Positions 9,459-18,023 of a stretch of 64,000 bases of DNA are shown here, piece after piece. Source of the stretch: Fuerstiella sp. (GTDB taxonomy: Bacteria; Planctomycetota; Planctomycetia; Planctomycetales; Planctomycetaceae); assembly GCA_029245955.1 (NCBI GenBank), contig JAQWOH010000074.1, forward strand, positions 62,001-126,000, read 5' to 3'. The stretch's first letter is position 1, and each line of letters opens with the position of its first letter. The notes below the pieces were generated by a model. The model did not search any database. It saw only the letters and a list, made by a program, of their open reading frames with translations, and was not told the origin of the DNA. Made by a program: the position numbers and the translations under genes.

Positions 9459-11867
9459 GTGAGGCCGCGTCGTTTTCATTTGCACTGTTTCCAGACTGCC
9501 ACGTGTTCAAGAGCAATGGCTGTCGCAATACTGTGGTGTCTGGCAACAGTGAACTTCAACCTCTCGTCAACCGTGGCACAGAAACCGATATCGCCCGGTC
9601 CTGGCGCAGTGCGTCTGAACAATGGCATGATCCTGCGCGGCTTGTGCGACCTGAGCAACACACTGGATCCGTTTCGGGAAAACCAGCATCTGGAACTGCG
9701 GAAGATCGACCAGGGTTTTCGAACATACTTCGTATCAACTCGCCGCAGCAGTACAAAGGTGGGTGACGCGCGGGCGGTACCGAATCAGAAGTTCCTGATC
9801 GTGCAACGGCGTACCGGACGTCACCCCATGAACTTCCTGATTGGGCTGCATACGCGTTCACCGTTCCTGATGAATGGTCAGGCAGACGTGACGCTGAAGC
9901 AACCTGGAGGAAGGACGACGCGACTGCCGGTCGGCATCACGTCGCTGAATCGACGAATGGCCGCGGTAGACGGACTGACACATAACTGGAAATTCGGCGT
10001 TTCGATGTATGCTATTCCGGACGACCTTCTGTATGCCGGTGGACAGAAGGGGGGACTGGTAACGCAGGTGGCTGACTACCAGAACGGAGAAACACGACTA
10101 AATCTGGTTCAAATGCTGATCGAAGCCGAAAAATACGTCGCAGCCCAGCGTATGCTGCAGGATATCCCCGTGGATTTTCCGAACCTGGCGCCCCTGTCTG
10201 AAAAGCTGATCGACAGCTGGAATGAAAGTGTCGGCAATCGTCTGATGGTCGAAGTCACAGCATTGAAGGAAAGCGGAAAACATCAACTGGCCGTGAAATA
10301 CGGGCGTGCGTATCCGGACGAAAAACTGGCCCCCGCACTGCGAGTTCGGGCCAAGCAGATGATCGACGATCACAACGAAACAAAGCAACGAATCGACGAT
10401 CTCAGAATACGACTGCCGGACATCGTGGGTCGTATCGAGAATGACGAACATCGTGGTCAGGCCATGAGAATGTGGAACGAGCTTGACCGCCGGATCGACT
10501 TCAACACATTGCCGCGTTTTTCAGCCTTCGAATTACTGGCGCAGGATGACGGTCTAACTCCCGAAACAAAAGTTGCTCTGGCAGCATCCGGCTGGATGCT
10601 GGGAGCGAACGAAGCGATCGATAGTTTTGCAGAAACATTCGGACTGTTTCAGATTCGGTACCGCTTACAGGACTACGTACAGACTACGGACGACGAAGAC
10701 CGACTGAGAAACGAACTACTGGATGAAATTCGCGGACTGGAAGGCTTCAGTGCAGATCGGGTAGCAGGCCTAATCAGACATCTGCCGCCTTCAGATACTC
10801 TGACGATTGTTCAGATGACGCCGCTGGCGCCGGGTAATTTCCGGCTTGAAGGCGATAACCTTACGGCCGGCTGTATCGGTCGCGTGCCACGTGAATATGC
10901 CGAGACGCGAAAGCACCCGCTGCTGATTGCGCTGCCCCGCGCAGGTGCAACCGCAGAGGAAACGCTGGCATGGTGGGCTACGAATTCGGAACGCAACGGC
11001 TACATACTGGTGGTGCCGGAGCTGTATCCTGCCGGAGCGGGAGGATACGATGCCTCTGCGGAACAGCATCGACAACTGCTGAAACTGCTGAAGCGGCTGA
11101 AGAGTGGGCTTTCAGTTGACGACGACAGGGTATTCATCGCCGGGCATGGTATCGGCGGAGAAGCTGCGATGGACATGGGAACGTCTCATCCGGACCTGTT
11201 CGCCGGCATCGTTTCCATTGCGGGTCTGGGGCGACGAAACGTGACATGGTCGGCGCATAACTCTACTGTACTGCCGTGGTATATTGTGGTCGGATCGCGT
11301 CAGCCGAACTATGTCAGTCGTATGACTCCACTGCTGAAGAGATTGTTCCGCAGAAGCGACACCAATCGCGAGTTCTGTGATGTGCTGTTTGTTCGATACA
11401 CAGAACGCGGATTCGAATCATATGCTGAAGAGCTGCCCAACCTTTTTCGCTGGTTCAACGTTCAGTCTCGACCGGCACTGCCAAAGAAGATTGATGCGAA
11501 AGTACTCCGGACAAGTGACACGAGCTGGTTCTGGCTTGAACTCGACTCGCTGCCGGAGCGATTCGCGCAGTTTGAGTACCCTACCGGCTATGATGATCGC
11601 CCCGCCGGTCCAACCGGAACAATTGATGCCGAGGTGAATGGCAACTATATCCGCATTACGTCGCTGCCAACAAAACAAGCGTCCATTCGGCTGTCGCCGG
11701 ACATGGCCGGGCTGGACCTGGAACAGAAGATTACAGTTCGAGTCGCAGGTCGCAATGCTCAGGTGGAACGCTACGTGGCTTCGGTCAGGAACATGCTGGA
11801 CGACTTCCGAAAGAACCGTGACCGGGCAAGGCTGTGTTACATGAAAATTCACATTAAGAATCGTTAA
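9459..11867 (+). CDS. Exported alpha/beta-hydrolase-like protein lacking the Ser nucleophile
   Basis: 802 residues, GTG start at 9459 with AAAGGAG eleven bases upstream. A hydrophobic leader (AMAVAILWCLATVNF) suggests export. Residues about 50-230 are a beta-rich planctomycete-type N-terminal region, and 230-450 are helical. About 490-680 read as an alpha/beta hydrolase: KHPLLIALPRAG, then VFIAGHGIGGEAAMDMG, then DLFAGIVSIAG. The nucleophile-elbow motif GxSxG reads GHGIG at 562-566, with Gly564 where serine should be, so this domain is probably not a working esterase or peptidase. The C-terminus returns to a beta-rich region. It could be a binding pseudoenzyme. I do not know a named family. 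Confidence 0.65.
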   Translation: MRPRRFHLHCFQTATCSRAMAVAILWCLATVNFNLSSTVAQKPISPGPGAVRLNNGMILRGLCDLSNTLDPFRENQHLELRKIDQGFRTYFVSTRRSSTKVGDARAVPNQKFLIVQRRTGRHPMNFLIGLHTRSPFLMNGQADVTLKQPGGRTTRLPVGITSLNRRMAAVDGLTHNWKFGVSMYAIPDDLLYAGGQKGGLVTQVADYQNGETRLNLVQMLIEAEKYVAAQRMLQDIPVDFPNLAPLSEKLIDSWNESVGNRLMVEVTALKESGKHQLAVKYGRAYPDEKLAPALRVRAKQMIDDHNETKQRIDDLRIRLPDIVGRIENDEHRGQAMRMWNELDRRIDFNTLPRFSAFELLAQDDGLTPETKVALAASGWMLGANEAIDSFAETFGLFQIRYRLQDYVQTTDDEDRLRNELLDEIRGLEGFSADRVAGLIRHLPPSDTLTIVQMTPLAPGNFRLEGDNLTAGCIGRVPREYAETRKHPLLIALPRAGATAEETLAWWATNSERNGYILVVPELYPAGAGGYDASAEQHRQLLKLLKRLKSGLSVDDDRVFIAGHGIGGEAAMDMGTSHPDLFAGIVSIAGLGRRNVTWSAHNSTVLPWYIVVGSRQPNYVSRMTPLLKRLFRRSDTNREFCDVLFVRYTERGFESYAEELPNLFRWFNVQSRPALPKKIDAKVLRTSDTSWFWLELDSLPERFAQFEYPTGYDDRPAGPTGTIDAEVNGNYIRITSLPTKQASIRLSPDMAGLDLEQKITVRVAGRNAQVERYVASVRNMLDDFRKNRDRARLCYMKIHIKNR

Positions 11868-11915
11868 CACAGCCGGCTTGTACCGTGATCGAATCAGATG
11901 TCGGCTTGCGCCGAT

Positions 11916-12902
11916 TCAGATCTGTTTGCGTCGCGCTGTCAGCATCGCTCGGATAGGCGCCGGGTAGCCCTCGATCGTCTTCGACGAATCTTCGGGATCG
12001 AGGAAGTCCGCCAGAGACTCGAATGCCATCCACTCCGTACTGCGCTGTTCCGCGGTCGTGGTGGCGGTCATATTCACCACCTTGACCTCGTGAAAACCGG
12101 TGCGGCGAAGCCATTTCGTCAGCAGCGCCACGGAAGGAATAAACCAGACATTTCTCATTTTCGCATAGCGTCCCTCAGGCATCAGCAGTTGCTCACCCTT
12201 TGCATCAATCACAAGCGTTTCCAGAACCAGTTGCCCGTCACGTTTCAGGCTGCCGGACAGGGACTGCAGGTGCTCAATCGGACTGGTGCGATGGTACAGC
12301 ACTCCCATTGAGACTGTAACGTCGAACGCGTGCAACCGTTTCGGCAGACAGTCATCGCCGAGGGGCAGCACATCGTGGGGCACGTCGCTCCGGGATAATT
12401 TCCGGATCACTTCATGCTGCATCACGAAAAGTAGGAACGGGTCCAGCCCGACAACCCGACTGGCTCCCGCCGCCAGCATGTGCCAGCCAAAATATCCGTT
12501 GCCACAACCGACGTCCAGCACAGTGCGATCGCGCAGCTCCACGTGATTGCGCATGCGATTCCACTTCCAGTCCGAACGCCATTCAGTATCAATGTGTATA
12601 CCAAAACAATCGAACGGCCCCTTGCGCCAGGGACGAAACGTCATCAGGTCCGACCGCAGTTGATCTCTAACCTCGGCAGCAATCGGTCCGTTGACCGCCA
12701 CTCTGCCGTCGTCAGCAGCAGCGAGACGGCCACAGATTTCCGGCAGAGCCTGCCAGCAACGTCTCCAGTGCTCAAGGTGGCCGTGACCATTGACATCGAT
12801 AACCTGATGGCAGGCCTGCAGAAGCTGGTCGGCCCACGCACCGTGACCGGCCTCGCGAAGCCAGTCGAACATCGCTTCGTGGTTGAACAACAAAGTCTTC
12901 AC
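11916..12902 (-). CDS. cmoB: tRNA U34 carboxymethyltransferase CmoB
   Basis: 328 residues, close to the usual 323. CmoB transfers the carboxymethyl group of carboxy-SAM to 5-hydroxyuridine-34 of tRNA, making the cmo5U wobble base. Highly diagnostic segments are present: RPWRKGPFD, HIDTEWRSDWKW, the SAM motif VLDVGCGNGYFGWHM, SMGVLYHRTSP, LVLETLVI, RYAKMRNVWFIPS, and the ending SLADFLDPEDSSKTIEGYPAP. The longest frame starts at GTG 12902; an ATG at 12872 is possible, and neither has a clear ribosome binding site. The partner cmoA, which makes carboxy-SAM, is not in this window. It converges on the previous gene with a 48-base gap. Confidence 0.95.
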   Translation of the reverse strand: MKTLLFNHEAMFDWLREAGHGAWADQLLQACHQVIDVNGHGHLEHWRRCWQALPEICGRLAAADDGRVAVNGPIAAEVRDQLRSDLMTFRPWRKGPFDCFGIHIDTEWRSDWKWNRMRNHVELRDRTVLDVGCGNGYFGWHMLAAGASRVVGLDPFLLFVMQHEVIRKLSRSDVPHDVLPLGDDCLPKRLHAFDVTVSMGVLYHRTSPIEHLQSLSGSLKRDGQLVLETLVIDAKGEQLLMPEGRYAKMRNVWFIPSVALLTKWLRRTGFHEVKVVNMTATTTAEQRSTEWMAFESLADFLDPEDSSKTIEGYPAPIRAMLTARRKQI

Positions 12903-13119
12903 TGGTGGTGATCGATACGATTCTCAGTGGGGCTTCCGCGGTGTCAACGGCGACGCACACGCAGTCGGTTCGTCAGTTCATTACACAACGCGAACCGTAA
13001 CGACTTTCATCCGCAAGTGTAACAGTGTGAAGCGTTGAGCTTGAGCCAGCGTGTTTCTATCATGTGGAACTGAGTCGTGACTTCCCTGCCACTACCATTT
13101 CCAGCCTGCGGAGCTTTTT

Positions 13120-15294
13120 ATGCGGCGCAATATCGTATTCCTGTTGTTGGCTTGCGGTACCAGCCGGATTGTCGCTCAGATACCTCGAGTTTTTCCAGCG
13201 GGTGATTTGCCCGCAGACGCGCGACTCAGCGAACTCAGAACGCTGAACAGTTACTTCCCGTTCACCGCTGTCCGGAATGAAGAACAGTGGCAGCAGCGGC
13301 AGATGGAGATCAAACGTCGCATCCTGATCTCACAGGGTCTGTGGCCTGAACCGACCAAAACGAATCTGCAGGCAGCAGTTCACGGACGGGTGGAACATGA
13401 CGACTACACGGTTGAATGCGTCTATTTTCAATCGATCCCCGGCCATTACGTCACCGGTAGCCTGTATCGACCGAAGGGGAAACAAGGTCCGTTCCCGGCA
13501 GTTCTGTGCCCTCACGGCCACTGGAGAAACGCACGTTTCTACGATGCCGGCGATACCGCCGCACGCAGGAGCGTTGCCAGCGGAGCCGAGCGTTTTCTCA
13601 ACGCGGCGCGCAATCACATTCAGGCGCGCTGTGTACAGCTTGCTCGCATGGGGTGTATCGCGCTCTTCTACGATATGACGGGCAACTGCGATTCGATTCA
13701 AATCGGCCATCGTCCCGAAAGGTCGGATCACCTCGACACACCGGAACACTGGGGCTTCCTGAGCGTACAGGCCGAATTGCGTTTGCAGAATATGATGGGG
13801 CTGCAGACCTGGAATTCGGTCCGCGCTATCGATTTTCTGTCGGAACTGTCGGACGTCGACACGAAACGCATCGGTGTGACAGGCGCCAGCGGAGGCGGTA
13901 CTCAGTCTATGATTATCGCAGCGATTGACGACCGTGTCACAGCCGCGATGCCCTGCGTAATGGTTTCGACAGCTATGCAGGGGGGGTGCACGTGTGAAAA
14001 TGCACCTCTGATGCGAATCGGCCAGGGCAACATCGACATCGCCGCAGCAGTCGCCCCTCGCCCCCTGGGACTGACCGCTGCTGACGACTGGACCAAGGAA
14101 CTGGAGACAAAAGGGTATCCGGCTCTGCAGAATCTATACGCGATGCTGGGATATGAAGACCGGCTGACAGCTGTTTTTCACACCCACTTTCCACACAACT
14201 ACAACCATGTGAACCGCACTGTGATGTACAGTTTTTTCAATCGGCATTTTAAGCTTGGGCTGAACGAACCTGTGCTGGAAAGTGACTTTGAGCTGTTATC
14301 GAAGGAGCAGCTTTCGGTCTGGAACGACCAGCACCTTGCCCCGTCGGGCAGCGATGTCGGAGATGCGCATGAAATCTCTCTGCTGGGACTCGCGACGGAA
14401 GACTCCGACGAACAACTGGCCTCTGTTGTTCCGCGTTCCGGACAGAGTCCGGAACGGTTCCAAAACGTTGTCGGAGCTGCCTGGGCGACCATTCTTGATC
14501 GCCGACTGGATCAGGTCGGCGAGATCGAATTCTCCCACACGAAGGAAGTCGCGGATGGAGAATTCGCCCTGACGCTGGGGCAATTGAATCATGCTGCCAT
14601 GTCTGAACAGCTTCCAGCGATGAAGCTGCGTGGCAAAAGCAAATCTCAAAAGGGCGTGGTCATCTGGCTGACGGAAACCGGCAAGTCCGATCTGATTAAG
14701 GATGGCAAAGTGATTATGCCAGTCGCGAAACTGCTTGAAAAAGGATACACAGTTCTGTCCGCGGACCTGTCCGGCCAGGGCGAATTCCTTGCCAGCGACG
14801 TTCCACTGGAAGCACAACGAATGTGGTATCAGCAAGACGGTAACAGCGGCTGGAAACGCTTTGCCGGGTACACGTACGGCTACAATCATTCGATGTTTGT
14901 CAAACGCACCCACGACGTTCTTTCGCTGATCAAGTACGCCACCACACTTTCGCGGCAACAGAACATCCACCTGGTTGGCCTGGACAGGACAGCGGGCCCC
15001 ATCGCTTTGGCGGCACGCAGCCAGGCGGCCGATGCGGTCAACACAACGATCGTGGATCTGGCTGGGTTTCAGTTTCGCGGAATCACCAGCCACGATGACC
15101 CCATGTTCGTGTCCGGTGCTGTGAAGTATCTCGACGTGACCGGACTGCTGAGTCTGTGCGCGCCATATGACATTTCCATCGCCGGACTGCAGAAAAAATC
15201 AGTGGCGACCCGCGTCTTTGCCGCAACAAATGCGTCGGCGAAACTACATTTGGTTGACTCGAGAGCATTGATGCTGGCACTGGAGCAACTGTAG
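13120..15294 (+). CDS. Exported acetyl-xylan-esterase/dienelactone-hydrolase-like protein, two half domains
   Basis: 724 residues with a signal peptide (IVFLLLACGTSRIVAQ). The first half is an alpha/beta hydrolase of the acetyl xylan esterase type: PAVLCPHGHWRN forms the oxyanion region, GVTGASGGGTQ contains nucleophile Ser257, and HFPHNYNHVNR is the likely catalytic-histidine region. The second half (about 500-724) again looks like a hydrolase fold (KGVVIWLTETGK, YTVLSADLSGQGEF), but the expected elbow reads GLDRTAG, with no serine, so it is probably a structural duplicate. Likely a periplasmic esterase acting on plant or algal polysaccharide esters; the substrate is not readable. Stands alone, upstream of cysK. 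Confidence 0.75.
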   Translation: MRRNIVFLLLACGTSRIVAQIPRVFPAGDLPADARLSELRTLNSYFPFTAVRNEEQWQQRQMEIKRRILISQGLWPEPTKTNLQAAVHGRVEHDDYTVECVYFQSIPGHYVTGSLYRPKGKQGPFPAVLCPHGHWRNARFYDAGDTAARRSVASGAERFLNAARNHIQARCVQLARMGCIALFYDMTGNCDSIQIGHRPERSDHLDTPEHWGFLSVQAELRLQNMMGLQTWNSVRAIDFLSELSDVDTKRIGVTGASGGGTQSMIIAAIDDRVTAAMPCVMVSTAMQGGCTCENAPLMRIGQGNIDIAAAVAPRPLGLTAADDWTKELETKGYPALQNLYAMLGYEDRLTAVFHTHFPHNYNHVNRTVMYSFFNRHFKLGLNEPVLESDFELLSKEQLSVWNDQHLAPSGSDVGDAHEISLLGLATEDSDEQLASVVPRSGQSPERFQNVVGAAWATILDRRLDQVGEIEFSHTKEVADGEFALTLGQLNHAAMSEQLPAMKLRGKSKSQKGVVIWLTETGKSDLIKDGKVIMPVAKLLEKGYTVLSADLSGQGEFLASDVPLEAQRMWYQQDGNSGWKRFAGYTYGYNHSMFVKRTHDVLSLIKYATTLSRQQNIHLVGLDRTAGPIALAARSQAADAVNTTIVDLAGFQFRGITSHDDPMFVSGAVKYLDVTGLLSLCAPYDISIAGLQKKSVATRVFAATNASAKLHLVDSRALMLALEQL

Positions 15295-15638
15295 TCACGA
15301 AGTGGCAAGATCGGTTACCGCCACATGCGATGGGAAGGCCGTCTGCGGCCCGAATCCTCTGACCGCCCTAGCCGTTTGATCTGACATTCGTGGCCTGCAA
15401 CATGAAGCTTACATATTCACCACTAACATCCCATATGCACATACTGACAAATACATGAGTCGTTTTCACAGAGTTATATGCTGCTGGTGACAGATGAATC
15501 CTGCACCAAGTATGCGGCCGACCTTAGCAACCGCTGCAGAATCTGCTACACCATAGAAGTGAGTACGATGAAACAACGGCAGTTGACGTACTCGTAAATC
15601 TTATCATTTCTCCAGACTCGTCGCAGAAAGGCGGACGG
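15295..15638. other. 344-base gap upstream of cysK
   Basis: The middle (about 15400-15480) is clearly more AT-rich than the flanking genes, which fits a promoter region for cysK. I cannot place matching -35 and -10 boxes with acceptable spacing. AAAGG-like sequence just before ATG 15639 is the probable ribosome binding site. No reading frame or RNA gene is evident. Confidence 0.4.
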
Positions 15639-16577
15639 ATGCCCATCCTCCAGGACAATTCTCTCTCTATTGGTCGTACTCCTCTGGTCAGAATCAACCG
15701 ACTGACAGAAGGTCTCAATGCCACAGTGCTGGCCAAAATTGAAGGTCGAAATCCGGCCTACAGTGTCAAGTGCCGCATTGGCGCGGCGATGATCTGGGAT
15801 GCTGAGGAACGCGGAGTGCTTAAGCCGGGCATGGAGGTGGTTGAGCCCACCAGTGGAAATACGGGCATTGCGCTGGCTTATGTGTGCGCAGCACGAGGCT
15901 ACAAGCTGACCCTTACAATGCCGGACACCATGTCTGTAGAACGCCGGGTTATGCTTCGTGCGTTTGGCGCCAGTCTTGTGCTCACACCAGGCGCCGAAGG
16001 AATGAAGGGGGCTATTAATAAGGCCGCCGAAATCGCTGAACAGAACAACGCGTTCCTGCCGCAGCAGTTTTCAAACCCGGCCAACCCGGCGATTCACCAG
16101 AAAACCACGGGGCCTGAGATCGTTGAGGACACAGAGGGGAACGTGGATATCTTTATTTCAGGAGTCGGAACGGGTGGAACGATCACCGGCGTCAGCCGCT
16201 TTCTGAAGCAGGACCGGGGACTTCCTGTGAAGACGATTGCCGTCGAGCCCACCACGAGTCCGGTTCTGTCGGGCGGAGATCCTGGCAAGCATCCCATTCA
16301 GGGGATTGGCGCAGGGTTTGTTCCCGACAACTGTGATACCAGCATCATTGACGAAGTTGTACAGGTCTCGGGAGAAGAAGCTCTGGAAATGGCGCCAAGA
16401 CTGGCCCGGGAAGAGGGAATTATTGCCGGAATCAGCTGCGGGGCCGCGATGGCGGCAGCTCTTAAAGTGGCCGCTCGACCGGAAAGTGAAGGCAAGACAA
16501 TCGTTGTGATTCTGCCGGACTCGGGTGAGCGATATCTGTCCACCCCAATGTTCGAGTACGCTCGCGAAGCCTCCTGA
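15639..16577 (+). CDS. cysK: Cysteine synthase A (O-acetylserine sulfhydrylase)
   Basis: 312 residues, standard length. A PLP enzyme that makes cysteine from O-acetylserine and sulfide. [12 protein letters not shown] starts the fold; [11 protein letters not shown] holds the PLP lysine (Lys44); [11 protein letters not shown] is the substrate and asparagine loop; [16 protein letters not shown] binds PLP phosphate; GISCGAAM and [11 protein letters not shown] complete the pattern. The canonical NPxxSVKxR motif is intact. CysM and cystathionine beta-synthase are alternatives within the fold, but the close match to CysK loops and the absence of extra domains favour CysK. Monocistronic; no cysE neighbour. 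Confidence 0.95.
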   Translation: MPILQDNSLSIGRTPLVRINRLTEGLNATVLAKIEGRNPAYSVKCRIGAAMIWDAEERGVLKPGMEVVEPTSGNTGIALAYVCAARGYKLTLTMPDTMSVERRVMLRAFGASLVLTPGAEGMKGAINKAAEIAEQNNAFLPQQFSNPANPAIHQKTTGPEIVEDTEGNVDIFISGVGTGGTITGVSRFLKQDRGLPVKTIAVEPTTSPVLSGGDPGKHPIQGIGAGFVPDNCDTSIIDEVVQVSGEEALEMAPRLAREEGIIAGISCGAAMAAALKVAARPESEGKTIVVILPDSGERYLSTPMFEYAREAS

Positions 16578-16799
16578 TCAATGATGTCTGGACAGGAATG
16601 CGTTGCCGACCAGTGGATCTACCGATTTCCGGAAACGCGTTCCTTGTCCCGGGTGGTTACTGTCACGATCTGAGGTGCTGACTCCCTGTTTGGCATATAC
16701 CACGGTTAAAATGCGCGGGCAGCTGCGGTTCTATATTTCGGATCCGGCATCGTTTGGTCGGAGTGACCATGCGATGCTGTCCCATTCGGAATCTTCACC

Positions 16800-17789
16800 A
16801 TGATTGTTACTTCATTGTCAGCAGAGGACCTGAAGATCCGGATTCGTCATCACCTGACAGCGGATCTGCATGTCGTCAATCAAATACTGGCGGAACAACT
16901 GCGTACTTCCAGCGCCTTTGTCTCTGACATCACAGAACATGTCTCGCGTTACCGCGGTAAGCAACTTCGGCCGACGTTGCTGCTGCTGACTCAACGCATG
17001 ACAGAGCAGGGGACCACCAGAGAGTCTCGCATGCTGGCTGCGGCCGTTGAAATGATTCATACGGCGACACTGGTACACGACGACGTGATCGACGAGGCAG
17101 AGACCCGCCGACACGTGGCTACTGTTCATCGTCGGTGGAATACAGAAACCAGCGTGCTGCTGGGTGATTATCTGTTTTCTCGTGCTTTTCAGCTGGCAGC
17201 CTCCACAGGCGACGCCAAAGCATGTCAACTGATCGGTCTTGCCACAAATCGCACATGTGAAGGCGAACTCAATCAGATGGCGGCCAGACTGGGACAATTG
17301 ACGTCAGAAGTGGACTACTTCCGGATCGTCCGTGATAAGACAGGCCAGTTGTTTGGGTTAAGTTGCCTGCTGGGCAGTCGGGCCGGCGGCGGAACCGACA
17401 GGCAACAAAGGGCCGCCCGTCGGTTCGGTCTGCGGCTGGGCATGGCTTTTCAGATTGCTGACGATGTGTTGGACCTGAACGGGCCTCGAGCAGTGACGGG
17501 GAAAGATGCCGGAAACGATCTTCAAAACAACCGGCAGACTCTGCCTGTTATTCGAGCGATGCGATTGGTACCCGAAAGCGAACGACCGCGACTCAGACGG
17601 ATTCTGGCTGAGGAATCACCGGGACACCTGATTAATCACCGGGAAATCCAGTCCGGAATCAGATCGGCACTCGAAACCGCAGACGTCCTTACATCCCGAG
17701 CGATTGCGGACCTGACATGTTTTCCTGCATGCCCCGATCGCCGGCTGCTGGAATCAATCGCAACATTAGCCGTTTCCCGTGATGCGTAG
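16800..17789 (+). CDS. Polyprenyl (octaprenyl-type) diphosphate synthase
   Basis: 329 residues, trans-isoprenyl diphosphate synthase family. Both aspartate-rich motifs are present: LVHDDVIDEA (first, with DDxxD at about residue 92) and QIADDVLDL (second). GKQLRPTLLLL supplies the substrate-binding GKxxRP segment, and VLLGDYLFSRAF is typical of the IspB/HepT group, which makes long-chain quinone side chains. Chain length cannot be read with certainty. The enzyme would act at the cytoplasmic membrane face on IPP and FPP. No menaquinone genes lie beside it. Confidence 0.9.
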   Translation: MIVTSLSAEDLKIRIRHHLTADLHVVNQILAEQLRTSSAFVSDITEHVSRYRGKQLRPTLLLLTQRMTEQGTTRESRMLAAAVEMIHTATLVHDDVIDEAETRRHVATVHRRWNTETSVLLGDYLFSRAFQLAASTGDAKACQLIGLATNRTCEGELNQMAARLGQLTSEVDYFRIVRDKTGQLFGLSCLLGSRAGGGTDRQQRAARRFGLRLGMAFQIADDVLDLNGPRAVTGKDAGNDLQNNRQTLPVIRAMRLVPESERPRLRRILAEESPGHLINHREIQSGIRSALETADVLTSRAIADLTCFPACPDRRLLESIATLAVSRDA

Positions 17790-18023
17790 GTTTTTTGAGG
17801 AGATCCGCTAAGAATCTGCCGTCCGAAAGTTTGTCCAGCAGAAGCGTCAAAGGTTACCCGGTTTACCGGGCCGGAATTAGATTGTGTTGTAACGGATATT
17901 TGCCTTCTGTCGGATGTAGAGAGCGTCAAGCCGCATCAATGGCTGGCCGAAGATCAGAGAGACCTGCCCTGCTGCGGGCACGATCATCTATTTTGAATCT
18001 TCATCAACCGCCGGAGCCACTTG

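Noticed and set aside
9299-9766. Plus-strand frame overlapping the hydrolase-like gene start
   Set aside because: It has no ribosome binding site and no family-like sequence, and most of it is a shifted reading of the gene at 9459, which has both.
15590-15620. TTGACG and TATCAT as a sigma-70 promoter for cysK
   Set aside because: The spacing between the boxes is about 13 bases, well short of the usual 16-18.
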